Source: Laccaria trichodermophora
Lineage: Eukaryota; Basidiomycota; Agaricomycetes; Agaricales; Hydnangiaceae
DNA: 64,000 nt
Direction: 5' to 3'
Assembly: GCA_018417955.1 (NCBI GenBank)
Contig: JACTVC010000030.1
Coordinates: 573,544 to 637,543 of the forward strand
Part shown: positions 46,655 through 58,192 of the stretch, piece by piece
How positions within the stretch are numbered: position 1 is the first letter of the stretch
Layout of the letters: every line of letters starts with the position of its first letter
Program-made: the position numbers and the translations under genes
The notes under the pieces: generated by a model
Told to the model about the DNA's origin: nothing
Seen by the model: only the letters and a program-made list of their open reading frames with translations
The model's database searches: none

Positions 46655-47140
46655 TGTGCTGTTCAATACAGAGGTGGCGGTCGTCGACGTTGAAGGATTC
46701 CCCCTGAGGTTGAGTCGCACACTGGCAGGAGTCAGAAAAACCGCGGTCACGTGCATTTTCAAACCTCAACCTTGCAGGTGCAACGTCCCGGCCAACGGTC
46801 ACCATATAGATGTGATCCGATTCAGCGGCAACGCGTCGCGCCCGCCGCCAACATCTCTTGTTGCACTCTTGGTTGGTCGCCTAGGAAGATAGAACCTACA
46901 CAGGCTCATGATGCTCAAACCTCAAATCACACGCTACTACTCGGCGGCCTCGCTTGGTATCGATAACCAAGCCATAGCCATTCCTAATCTTCTATTTAGC
47001 AACAGGAACTCAACCATGCATGCCATCTCGCTTTTTCTCGTCGTTGTTTGCGTTCTCACCTCACTGTCGCTCCTTCGTTCTTTACTTTCGTTCTCCCCCT
47101 TGCCCCGGTAGGCATTTCATCACCCCACACGTGCAAGATC
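46655..47140. promoter_or_regulatory. Divergent promoter region
   Basis: A 486-bp region lies between the minus-strand F-box gene and the plus-strand DUF7223 gene, so it probably holds both promoters. No clear TATA box was seen; the stretch 47000-47120 is pyrimidine-rich on the plus strand. Confidence 0.4.
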
Positions 47141-49221
47141 ATGTTCTCGGTCACACTCTTTCTCCTTCCCTTTTTATGTGCCGCCGTCCAGGCTACCAAC
47201 GACTGGTCGAAACCTTGTGTAGGAGGAGAATGTTTTTACGATCTCCCAGCTTCCAAGGGGGTCTCAGGGACCATGCGCATCGTGAGTTAGCTTAGGCTCT
47301 CTTTATTGTTCTGGCCGTTGAAACAAATGAATTATGCAGTGGGGCTCCTCAGACGCAATTTCTGATATCACCGCTGCCGCTGGCTGGATCATCCTTGGCT
47401 GCGACAATGACGCTCTAGCGCAGGACATCAGGCTCGTCTGCGATAGCGAACACACTAGCAGTGCACATTGCGCTCACCTCTACCACTCCGTCGGCGCCGT
47501 TGGGAAAATTGTCCGTTTGCCTGAGAGTGTGAGGTCTTGCTGAAACGAATATATAACACTCAACGCTCACTTTTATTATTTTTAGTGCGGTAGAAACGCA
47601 TTCGCCCGTGTTTCAAAAGCATGGGTCCATAAAGACCAGTCGTTGCCTTCCGATATTGCAAAGCGACTCACAAGACGCGACGGTAGTACGCCCGAGGTTC
47701 AAGGTCTTTCTCTTGATACCAACTTTGATGCCATCGATCCCTCCCAGTACGTTGATCATGACCCACGATTGAAATTACTAACTACCCATCCTAGGACTGG
47801 CGAAGTGAATATTGCAATCCAAGGAGCTAACGTTCCCAATCAGAATGGAAATCTCACAATTACCCCGCCTACTCCAGCTCGCAGGAGCAGTCGGATCCAT
47901 CAACGGGGCTTGCTCTCGTTTATAGAAGACGCTTTCAACAGTGCGTTTACCCGCTCCCATAATTTGTTCCTCTCATTGTTTTATTCATCCACAGGTTTCA
48001 ACTCATTCGACAAAACAGTCACCAAAAACCTCCTACCCATTGACATCAGCAAAGACTTTCCCATCCTCGACCAAAGCCTCTCCTGCTCCGGCTTTTCCGC
48101 GTCTGTCAAAGCTGATGCTGTAGCCAAAGCCCATGCTGTTATCTCGGTCGGGGTAGCCACCACCGGAACCATCGTCCCTCCCAACCTCTCAGAATTCGGC
48201 TTGTTCGTTGGGATGGACGCGACTCTTGACGGGACTTTGAACCTCGCTGGCTCCGCCTCTGTAGTTTCGCCTTGCCTCCTAGTATATATATTTCGTTGAC
48301 CTAATTTCGGCAGGGAACCGCAGACTCTGGGTTAATAGACCTATTCTCAGTCGGTATTCCCGGACTCGACTTCCCAGGGTAAGTACTTAATTCTCACCTT
48401 CCTCTCCGAGCCTGCGTAACATCCTCTATGCATTAGAGTGCTAACCGTCGGCCCAACGTTCAAAATCCAAGGCCGAGCGACTGCATCGCTCAACCTCGCA
48501 TTGGACACCACAGTTGACCTGTCATACACCATCCAAAATGCAAAACTCTTCTTCCCTTCCTCCGCGAACCACCAATCAGGATTGACCTTTAACTCAGGGG
48601 AGAGTCGTACGTATTTGATCTTGACGTGTCGCACCAAGAAACCTAACACAGAACTTCATCTCGGCTCTTAGCTCTGAAGCTCTCCGTGGACCCCAAAGCA
48701 TCCGCCACGGGTACCATAACCGCCCACCTCATCCCCCGGGTCGATCTAGGTATCTCAGGAATGAACGGGCTCGCAAAAGCCACTGTATTCCTAAACCTAG
48801 ACGCAAGCGCCAGTACCACACTCAGCGTAACGGGCGAAGCATCAACTGAGATCTCCACCAGTAGTTCAGATAATAACGGAATAACGACCTCCGTGAACGG
48901 ATGTGCAGACGTAGGCGCTGGATTCGACGTTAACGCAGGGGCTGATGGGTCGTTCTTTAGGGTGTTTGATCAATCGGCGTCGGTGGCATTGTTTAGCAAG
49001 AAAATTGACATCTTCAAGGTTCTTTTATCTCTCCCCTGTCTCTGTGTTGTCAATCCCTTATTGGTGTTGCACGTACTTAGAAATGTTTGGGAACAGGAGT
49101 GCAGAATCGCAAGCGTCATCACGCCCGTGGTTTTAGCAAGCCGATTGATAAGGGGGTGTATGCGCGTGACTTTAGTTGTCCTGCTGGGATTGGCAGTCTT
49201 GTTACCTTCCCTACGAATTGA
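47141..49221 (+). CDS. Secreted DUF7223-type protein
   Basis: The signal peptide (MFSVTLFLLPFLCAAVQA) is followed by CYDLP-like sequence CFYDLPASKGVSG, then WGSSDAISDITAAAGWIILG, CAHLYH, GAVGKIVRLPESCG, and SLDTNFDAIDPS. Later come TGTIVPPNLSEFGLFVGMDA, VGIPGLDFPGVLTVGPTFK, TAHLIPRVDLGISGM and CADVGAGFDVNAGADGSFF, ending FPTN. This is the block order of the fungal DUF7223 extracellular proteins. The family has no known activity. The usual long Ser/Asp/Thr-rich insertion before the last third is very short here (STSSSDNNG). At least seven introns are needed; the C-terminal exon starts after an acceptor near 49080 with KCLGTG. Confidence 0.75.
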
Positions 49222-49537
49222 GGTGTTTCTTTCTTTCGGTGCGGGAGAGGGCAGAAGGGTGAATTGTTTGGTCGGGCGGTTTTCTTATCCTCGACCCCGC
49301 CTTTATTCGTATATTATTTTCGAGTAGTCTGGCTCTCTGTTATCCGGCAAGTTTATTACAGCTCCAATTGATCTTGATATTTGTGGTCTCTCATTCGCTA
49401 TATAGCAAACCAAAAGCAAAATAGGCGCAGGATAACCCCTTGTTTCTAAGGGATAATAATCTTCTGTACGTATCAAACGTTCTTTAATTCTCAAAAAACG
49501 GGAATCCGCGGGAGGGTATTAGATGTCAAATTGGGAA

Positions 49538-50933
49538 TTAAAACCCATTCAGTTTGTCGACTGCTTGCGCCGTTTGGCCAATATTGATGTAATCTAAAAG
49601 AACGAAATTGGGCGCTCTTCCCTGCGAGAAGGGAGCGCAATTGTTCGCGTGCATAAGGATCCTATTGATGAAACGTCAGAGGATCTTTAGAGCAACGGGA
49701 GTAAGAGTAAGGGGAAATTGCAACTCACGAAGAGACCGCATTAGTTTTCGGAGCATTGAGAAAGTCGCTGACAAGGACTTCACCCAAATTCCAGGGTACG
49801 ATATTCTTATTGAGATTGTGGTTGATCAAATGAAGGTGGTCGTCGTTGGCAAGGGGACCATCGGTACGATCAATTTTGCACGGAAACTTGTTATCGGTGG
49901 GAGAGAAGGGGTCTTCCCATACCTGAACGGTGTTCGACGTCGCGCCGGTACAGTGAAAAATTTGAACTTACCATTTGAAATTGTGGAAGGATAAAGTCGA
50001 CAGTTCTGCCCGCACTGCCAGTGCCATCCGCGCCTGCGTCCAGGAAGATGATTACTCTCTTGTTAGCGTCCAAAAGCTCTTTGAGAGTGGGCCAGTCGCC
50101 CCGCTTCATCGGCCGTGTTGGGGGAGTGTAAGCGATTGGGGAAATACCTTTTGAAGTAAATTTTTTAGAGTAGCGATGGAGGAAAACATAAGAATACCTA
50201 CCAGCCTGGTCGAAAATCGGTTCCCAAACATCGGAAATCGAGACTTGTTCTGGGTTGGTGAAGATGAAGGTGAAGACTTCGTAGGGATTGGCGTCCAGGA
50301 AGGTCTTGACTTTCCTCAGGTAATCAAGCACCAACCCTCCGTCAAATAGATTCTAGGCTCGGAGGTCTTATTTGGGGAATATTTCATAGAATGAGCGTCA
50401 CTCACGCAAGCTGCAAAAAGTAACTTCGTTGTTGGCAGAGGCGAAGTCACGAATCAACAATGTTTCTTACTAGTATGGCAAAAATCAAGTTGGCCGTTTT
50501 TCCTAAGAAAAAAATTGTATAGGTGAGTTGCCTTTCTGATTGAAGAACTAGTTACATATGTGCTTGGCCTTGCAACATCCTCGCGCCGATGTTAATCTGC
50601 GTCAGGACGTCCACTTCCTGATCTCTGGCAACTAAGTCAGAGGTTCAGTATCAAATCAAGGTTGGGCGAAATCACAACGCTCACGGGCCAGTGGGTCTCG
50701 GCTGAACGCGTAAGAGTTGTGAGCGGCCAAAAAGGTAGTGTTTCCGTATGGTCGGTCGCAAAGCTCAGCATGACCGTTACAAATGGTCGCCCTTAGATAA
50801 AAATATTCGGTCAGCTCATGCCAAAAAAATGTGAACGAAATAGTCACCTCTTTCTTAAGAGATAAAGTCCATTCGAGATCTGTGCCAAGAAAATAGCGGT
50901 TAAGGGGATGAAGCGTAAGGACAGGAAACGCAT
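49538..50933 (-). CDS. Secreted PLC-like phosphodiesterase, copy 3
   Basis: The signal peptide MRFLSLRFIPLTAIFLAQIS starts at 50933. Then come TICNGHAELC, FLAAHNSYAFS, RDQEVDVLTQINIGARMLQ, LDFCHT, LFDGGLVLDYLRKVKTFLD, EVFTFIFTNPE, DWPTLKELL, KRVIIFLDAGADG, FILPQFQMVWEDPF and VLLDYINIGQTAQAVDKLNGF. The first PLC-X histidine region reads AAHNSYA, so the His is kept while the next residue is Asn. A 5-nt exon CTTGC lies at 50406-50410 (minus strand). It stops directly after the LNGF block, with no GPI-type tail. Copy 1 shares the ATICNGHAEL start, suggesting copies 1 and 3 are close relatives. Confidence 0.8.
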
Positions 50934-51683
50934 ATCGGATTCAGAGACGATGATTCCCTGAAGGCGGGCAGATGGGAGACAAAGGTGAACCCTTTAGTGC
51001 GGGGCCCAGATATATGAAGACAACTAGCGCTCACGAGCCAATGTGATGAGGGACGACGGAGAGAACCTCATGATTAAATAATATTCTCGTATGAGTGCGG
51101 GGAAAGCCAAGGACAAGCTGCAGCATGAGGGTTGAAGCCAGCACGTGCGGACGTCACCATGTGGAAGCTACAGGGCTATTGATGCTTCGACCGAATCGGC
51201 GGTTGCCTTGCTTCTCCGTTGTAGCCTGTGGTGCCTAATCCTCAGATGGCATGAGTAGAAACTGGAGAAGGACAAGAGGAGGACGAGGCCGAGGGTCAAT
51301 GGATATGCGATATCTACACTGAAGGGGATTCGGACGGGATGGCTTTTGAAACTTCAGATGGGCGGACTGTAGATTTGCTGTAGTCTGTAGATGCGTAAGA
51401 AACAAGCCGCGCGAAGCTAGGACAGCCGGTGTCAACTGTAGGACACTTTAAGTTATTGTTGCCGACAAGGACATGGTATCGTTGCCAACAAGGACATGGT
51501 CAAGCCTGCTTAAGGCTTCCCCGTCACAAGGCTGTTTATATAATCACGTGACCTGACGCGTCGCGTCGTCCTCACTTCCCCCAACCCCCGCCGCTTCGTC
51601 CAGTGCGGGCGCCCTGCTCGACAATTGACATTCTATATTTCAAGGTTAATTCTGTATAACAGATTCTGTAATTCCCTCCATGT
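50934..51683. other. Intergenic with a 23-bp tandem pair
   Basis: A word close to GTTGCCGACAAGGACATGGT occurs twice in tandem at about 51459-51502. No gene was supported. It runs up to the target site of the copia element. Confidence 0.4.
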
Positions 51684-51688
51684 GTGAA

Positions 51689-51804
51689 TGTTAAGAGATG
51701 GAGGCAGGAAGCAAGAGTTTATTAGACACGTAGTGACTCAGTACGTAGGTGTTAGACTACGTAGTATAGGAGTACAACAGGAGCACGTGACTTGTACATT
51801 AACA
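51689..51804 (-). repeat. 3' LTR of the copia element (116 bp)
   Basis: Starts TGTTAAGAGATGG and ends ACATTAACA on the plus strand. It matches the copy at 56641-56762 except for a missing TACTAG-type hexamer and one T/G difference. Confidence 0.92.
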
Positions 51805-51900
51805 CTCCCCTTCAAGTCGTCGACTGTAAATTCATTGGATAGGAACCGTGGGTGTGTTAAAAAACCTCCCTGGAAGGGTAGGGAAAAGCTACCACTTGTT

Positions 51901-54900
51901 CTAAGTTCCTTCCAGTGCCGACTTCATTCCCATTTCTGCGACATGTTTTCGATGTTTGAAGCAATGTAAAGCCTTCGTAAGTACGTCAGCTGTTTGTTCA
52001 GGATCACGGACAGAATCAATTTTGATAATGCCCTCTTGTATTGCATCTCGTACTCTGTGGTATCGAATAGCAATGTGCTTGGCACGGTGGTGGAATTGGG
52101 GATTCCTGGCCATTGAAATTGATCCATTATTATCACCTTTAATTGTAGTTGGTGATTTTTGTGCAAATCCAAGTTCCTCATAGAGATTTCTGAGCCAGTA
52201 AGCTTCTCGAGCAGCTTCTGATAAAGTCACATATTCAGCTTCAGTTGTTGAGAGAGCAGTGAATGTTTGTCTTTTAGATCGCCATGTTATTGCTCCCCCT
52301 GCTGCGATGAAGACATAGCCTGCTGTTGACTTGTAGTCTTCTGTGTCAGCATAGGCAGCATCAGAAAAGCCATGAAAGAAACCATGGAATAAGTTGTCGT
52401 TGTCGATATGAGAGCTGGAATATGTTATTCCATGAGTTTTGGTGCCTTTTAAATATCGAAGAATTCATTTTAAGGCTGTGACATGTTGCACAGTGGGATT
52501 TGCTGTGTAAGAGCATAGACGGTTGATGGCATATGCAATATCCAGTCGGGTGGCATTAGCGAGGAACTGCAGCTCGCCTAAAATTTGTGTGAAGTAATTA
52601 CTTCGGCTACCTTCATTGCCTTCCAGATTTGGTAAGATTTTGACTTTGGGATCCATAGGCATTGATACAGGGTTGCAATCTGTCATGCCTTCGCGTTCGA
52701 GAATTGACTCAATATAGCGTTGTTGGGAAATGGTGACAGTATTTCCAACATGAGAGATTCCAATGCCAATAATTTTCTTTGGCTCTCCCAAGTCAGTTAC
52801 GTCCCATGTGGCCTTGATTTCTTCCTTCATTTTTCGCATTAGGTCGTCACCTGATGCAAAGAGAAGGAGATCGTTGACCCAGACAGTAATTATGGAGATG
52901 TTATCTCCATCACGCCGTATATAGGCACAAGGATTTGAATAAAGTCTTGTATAACCAAGATTTTTGAGTTTGGAGTCCAATTTGTGGTTCCATTCACGAC
53001 CTGATTGTTTCAAGCCATAAAGTGTTTTGATAAGTTCACAAACTCTCTTGGTGCCATCATTGTAACCTTCTGGTTGTTTCATATAGACCTTCTCCTTCAA
53101 AGTGCCATTAAGGTATGCACCTTTGATGTCCATTTGTTGGATTTTGTATCCATTTTTAACTGTAAGTGCAAGAATGGCTCGGACTGTTTCCATGCGTATG
53201 ACAGGTGAAAAAGTTTCCACATAGTCATAGCCAGGATGTTGGGCACATCCTTTTGCTACCAGTTGTGCTTTATATTTGATGAGTTCACCAAGTTGGTCTC
53301 GCTTCTTGATATACACCCATTTATTTGTGATAGGTATGGCATTGGGAGGTAGATCAACCTGTTTCCAAGTTCCCATTTCTTGGAGTTGTTTAATTTCGAT
53401 ATCCATAGCATTCTGCCATTCTGGCCAGTCAATTGAGGCCTTTGCTTCTTTGAGACTGTTGTATTTGTCCCCTGCAGTAATGGCATATATTATCTCATCA
53501 TCACTGTAGATGATAAGATTTCCCTGCTCATCAAGTTCATCAGGGAAGGGATCATTTAGAGCTTGATAATCAACTCTTTTCCCTCTTGTTTTTCGTTTGA
53601 AGTTGTCTTCGGTTGTATGTTTTCCATTCTTATTTAATTCATCTGTAATTGTTACAGGTATTTTCTCCCCTTTCTCCCATTCAGGTGCTGGATCGATTTC
53701 AATGTCATCAGCAGCTGGTGGAGGAGTTGTTTGGGTGAGGAAACGGAAATTCTGTGAGGATAAAATCTTGCGGGTTTCTGCACTGTAGTAAAGTACAGAA
53801 TTAGAGCCGTCATCATAGCCCACATAGGCTTGTCGCTTTGATTTTCATTGTAATTTTCGTTGTTTAGCCTGTCCTTGATGTAGGATCCAGACAGGTGCCC
53901 CAAATTCTCGAAGATGAGAGATGTTTGGCTTTTTATTATGCCAAATCTCATATGGTGTGTGGTCGCCAAGAGGTGAAGTGAAAGCTTGATTTCTTAGGTA
54001 GGCAGCATGAGCTACAGCTAGTTCCCAAAGAAATTCTGGAAGACTGTGAGCATTAATCATTGCACGTGCAAGCTCCACCAGTGTTCGATTCATGCATTCA
54101 GCGACTCCATTTTGGGATGGTGAATAGGGAGCTGTTGTTTGAATTTCTATTCCCTGTTCTGCACACCAGTTCCGAAGGTCTTCATTTACAAATTCTTTCC
54201 CCTGGTCAAAGCGTAGTGCTTTTGGGTTTCTCCCAAGAGTTTTAAGGTGTGTCACATAATTTTTGACGCTTTGAACAGCTTCATCCTTTCCTTTAGTAAA
54301 GTCTAGGGATGTATATCATCCACGATCATCGACGAAAACAACATAGTATTGTTTTCCATTGATGGAGGAAATGCGGTATTTTCCCCACATATCGATATGT
54401 GTGAGTTCCCCAAGTTCTGTCACTCGTTCAGAAGATTCATTGAACGGTTCAACAGTTTGCTTTGCTTCTGTGCAAGCAATACATTCTGGTTTAGGTGTCC
54501 GGGTATCAACATTGAATCCGTTGACAAGTTTGTGGTCTAATAATTTTTGTAGACCAGAATAGCTGATATGGCCAAATCTTTTGTGCCAAGTTTCCCAGCT
54601 TTGAGTTGGCTCAGAGGTGAGGTAAGTTTGAGGTGTTACAATCACAGATTTGTTGGTAGAAGAACCAGGTTTTCGAATGGTTAATTTCATTCAATACAAA
54701 TTATTGGTGACCTTCTTGCATTGAGCGATTGATTTCCCATCTTTTGTGATGAGAGTAATAGTGCCTCCCCCTCCAGTATATCTTCCTCCAGATGTATCTC
54801 AGCACCCAAGTGAGAAAAGGTTGTTGGGATTTGAAGGGATATGCAGGACATTTTCCAATCGCAAGATATATTTATTTTCTTTGTGAATGGATTCGACTTC

Positions 54901-56436
54901 AACTGTTCCAATGCCATGGACAGTGGTTTTTAAGCCTCCAACACCAGAGACAATTTTGTCACCCAGCGTTTGATAAGTTGTGAAGGCTGCGCATTGATTA
55001 CAGATGTGAGAGGTGGTTCCAGTGTCTGCAACCCAGTCATCATAATAAGAAACACACTCATCCATTGCCAAGCTATTGGAAACATCAAATGTGTCATAGT
55101 TAAAGTCCTGTCCATCTTCTTCATTAGCGAAGAAGGTAATAATCTCGTCTTCCACCACATTTGTGACTTCCTTCCTTTGTTTCTTTGAATCACCTCCCCC
55201 ATTACCCTCAGACTTCCTTTTCTTTCCCCTGTCTGTCTTCTCCTTCTTCCTCTTCTCTCGACAATTTTTGTCGATGTGCCCCTTCTTGCCGCAGTATCTG
55301 CATGCCTGGGTGTGAAGCGTTCACTCTGAACTTCTCGCATAGCTGAAGCCAAGAGGGAAGGAGGAGGCAAGAATGGGTGGATCTGGGATCAACACCCATG
55401 AGTGAGCAATGAGCAGTTACAAGATACTCAGCTGGCCCAACATGATTATGCATACTGTAGGAAGTACAGTTATACAAAGCACTACATGTAGTGCAAGAGG
55501 ATGGCAAGACTGCTGACAAGATGGTGGTTCAAGACAAAAGATCAATATATTATGTAAGATATCCAAATCTAGCTATATACCACTGTTTGACTATGGCCTC
55601 TGGGCATTCCCTTCCAATCCTATATCACACTGGGTGTCATTGAGGAAGTAGCAATTGGTAGTGTTGTGGTTCTTGCGCTTGCAGTGCGAACACCATTTTT
55701 CAGATGTGTTACTGGATGTGGCGTTACTGCAGCTACTGATGCGCTGTGCGAGATTTGGTTTGGGAGGTTTGTTATTGGGGTTGTGAATTGCAAAATTGGT
55801 CGATTCATCTTCACACCCAGTCCTCCACACATATTCTTCACATACAATACCGATAAATTCTTGAGAAGTCATTAATTTCTTTGGATTTGTCTCAATGATG
55901 TTGGTCCTTCGTCCAATGTAGTCTTCAGTGAAACTATCCCAAGATTGGGGTAAAGACAAAGATATGATGACCTTGAATTGAGTGTCGGAGATCCGGAAGT
56001 CAGGGTCAGCAGTGAGATTAATTCGAAGGTAATATTGTCGTAGTTGGACAAGATGTTTGGCGATGTCATCCCCATCGGCCGCTCGTAATTTGTGTAAATT
56101 GCGTGTGTAGGCGATGATGGTGTCATGAGTTTTGTTCTCATAAAGTGCGAGGAGTTGCTTCCAGCACTCAGAAGAAGTACCAGGTCATCCGAGGTTCATC
56201 ATCTCGGTGGTACTGATGTTTGACGTTAACAGATGCTTTGCATAGTTGTCGTTTTTAGACCAGTTCCTCACGCCTTGTGGGTCGATAAGAGGGTTTGGTC
56301 TTTCAATTTCCCCCTGCGTATATTCGTAGACTTCGCAGAGTTTCAGCATGATGTGCATGCGTTCACGCCACACGATCCAATTTGTAGTGTTCAGATGATC
56401 ATCGCTTGATAATTTGATGATAGCGGCGTTTTCCAT
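51901..56436 (-). pseudogene. Gag-Pol polyprotein of the copia element, interrupted
   Basis: All pieces from the ATG at 56436 to the stop at 51901 lie in one frame. Recognisable parts, in order: a UBN2-type Gag with SECWKQL; the knuckle CSHCKRKNHNTTNC; a second knuckle CRYCGKKGHIDKNC; protease DTG (about 55026); pre-integrase HKRFGHIS and CIACTEAK; integrase FDQGKEF and YSPSQNGVAECMNR; reverse transcriptase TLYGLKQSGREWN; RNase H STTEAEYVTLSEAAREAYWLR and GDNNGSISMARN. Outside the 55340-55595 block, the in-frame stops are six TGAs (56185, 54799, 54691, 54316, 53845, 52465). The RT motif usually YVDD reads WVND, losing the first aspartate. Between the two knuckles, 55340-55595 adds TAG, TAG, TAA and TGA stops and may be an insertion. 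Confidence 0.88.
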
Positions 56437-56620
56437 GCCTCATACAGCCTCGATAGACGGTAGCGTATATAGATTATTGTCCGCATCGTCTCGTGGTGGC
56501 GGTGTGAATAGGGGTGATCCCCGAGGAGTAAGTTGTCGACTAGAATTTTCGTTGTGAATCGACATGTTGACAGTTTTAGTTCAACTTTAAAATGTTTGGA
56601 AAATCCAATACGTATTTAAG

Positions 56621-56640
56621 CGTCTCCGGGGCCCATAACC
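56621..56640 (-). other. Primer-binding site matching half of initiator tRNA-Met
   Basis: Directly after the 5' LTR the minus strand reads GGTTATGGGCCCCGGAGACG. This is the form known from Drosophila copia, where priming uses the anticodon-side end of a cleaved initiator tRNA-Met, not the 3' CCA end. The identification rests on recalled similarity of the GGTTATGGGCCC start. Confidence 0.6.
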
Positions 56641-56762
56641 TGTTAAGAGATGGAGGCAGGAAGCAAGAGTGTATTAGACACGTAGTGACTCAGTACGTAG
56701 GTGTTAGACTACGTACTAGTAGTATAGGAGTACAACAGGAGCACGTGACTTGTACATTAACA
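56641..56762 (-). repeat. 5' LTR of the copia element (122 bp)
   Basis: Starts TGTTAAGAGATGG and ends ACATTAACA on the plus strand, with terminal TGTTA/TAACA inverted repeats. It differs from the 3' LTR by six extra bases around ACTAGTAGT and one G/T change. Confidence 0.92.
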
Positions 56763-56792
56763 GTGAATGCTGTGCTGAAGAGAAGTGGATTG

Positions 56793-57292
56793 CAAGGGGG
56801 TCCAGGGATCTGAATGCCAGACCAGGGGTTGGGGAGGGGGGTAGGTCCTCAAGCTCTTAAAAAAATTTACTACTCAGGCCAAAAACTGGCCGAATGGCCA
56901 TCAATTTCATTCTCAGTTTCTCTTCAGCTATTCTAATGTGCTTTACATAGTCTACAGACACATTTCTGACTCATAACTAATAATTTTTTAATTTTTTTCT
57001 TCATTTATGCCAAATAACACGTGACTGGCCAAACATTGCACTATAGTGCCTCTTTGGATTTTAATCAAATGAGAACTGAAATGCCTTTTTGTGACTTATA
57101 TAGGCACACTGATATATTTTTGTGCTTCTCCCGCCTCTTGAAAACCAAAAATGCGATATGTTTTTTTTTGTAGTTGCCTTTTTCGGTCTGACATTTCCAT
57201 TTTAGGAAGGAGGGGTGGGGGGGTGGTCACATCCCATGGCCTAAAAAAATTTACCGACCCCGTGTAATTTTTAAGGTCCTTGGGCCCCCTTG
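56793..57292. mobile_element. hAT-type MITE (500 bp) with perfect 8-bp target duplication
   Basis: The left end reads CAAGGGGGTCCAGGGATCT and the reverse complement of the right end CAAGGGGGCCCAAGGACCT, so about 16 of 19 terminal bases match. Both sides carry GTGGATTG (56785-56792 and 57293-57300). An 8-bp duplication with CA...TG termini is the hAT signature. The interior has two copies of an (A)AAAAAATTTAC word near each end and no coding frame. It lies 30 bp beyond the copia LTR. Confidence 0.8.
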
Positions 57293-57391
57293 GTGGATTG
57301 CAGAGAAAAACCGTCACAGTATTCTTTTATTATTATTTTGATGAATGATATCACATGAGTGTTGGGTACAGAAGATATGACGCCTGCAATA

Positions 57392-57952
57392 AGGCCTGCT
57401 CAATTCTAGGCAGTTCAGGTCAGGTCAGGTCAATCCGACGTCTTCCCAATTGGGACGAGTGAATTTCGAAGTCCGCTGATCTCAGGGCGCCGGTCACAAT
57501 CGATGCCTTGACCCAACCTTGACCAGTGTCTTTTGACTTTGTATGTATCCTACTTCACTTATGCTTGAATTGCAGAAACAAGAATTCTGTACAGTTGTAT
57601 TGAACACGCGCCCTTTCCTTTCAAATTTATACGGTTTTGCTCAGTGTGAAAAATATTCTGTATCCGGGTGGATGCATGTGATTTAAAGATCCTCACTAGA
57701 ATTACCTACAGGATTCATCCTTACAGCCATTATGTATGTATCCACTGAACCTTTATCTCTGTAAATTCTATTTTGCGTTCAGCGTAAGTTACTGCAAGTA
57801 TTTCTGCATTTGCTTGGTGTCTGTAAGTGTCGATCCAAAAGCGGTGGTGACCGGCGCCCTGAGATCAGCGGATTTCAAAATTCACTCATCCCAATTGGGA
57901 AGACGTCGGATTGACCTGACCTGACCTGAACTGCCTAGAATTGAGCAGGCCT
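57392..57952. mobile_element. TIR element (561 bp) with about 105-bp inverted repeats
   Basis: The first roughly 105 bases from 57392 (AGGCCTGCTCAATTCTAGGC, then three GGTCA steps) are repeated in reverse complement to 57952 with only about three mismatches, all transitions. A trinucleotide ATA flanks each end (57389-57391 and 57953-57955). The core between the arms is about 340 bp and has no transposase. The 3-bp duplication is not enough to assign a superfamily. Confidence 0.72.
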
Positions 57953-58192
57953 ATATATGGTTCCAACGTTATTGAAAAATCCGTGTTCCACTCTACTCCT
58001 CGCTCATGTTCTTCAAGTATGCACCAGGCAGAACCATCGATGAGGTTCTCTTTGTCAAATAACTACTCGTGAGGTTCGACCGTGGCTACTTGATAAGTAA
58101 AGGAGTGGAAGAGATTTCTCTCATGGTCAAGTCGCAAAATGTAGATTATGCTCAGCAAGGAGTCCAATATAAGGTAAGAGCAAACAAGTAAA

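Larger units (their letters stand above)
51689..56762 (-). mobile_element. Ty1/copia LTR retrotransposon, LTR-complete, coding-dead
   Basis: The element is 5,074 bp with near-identical short LTRs, bounded by the 5-bp duplication GTGAA (51684-51688 and 56763-56767). A primer-binding site adjoins the 5' LTR (56641-56762), and a single Gag-Pol frame fills the body on the minus strand in copia order (Gag, protease, integrase, RT, RNase H). LTRs differ by one substitution and a 6-bp indel, so insertion is fairly recent. The frame is broken by TGA codons and by a stop-rich stretch in Gag, so this copy cannot make its own proteins. Confidence 0.92.
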
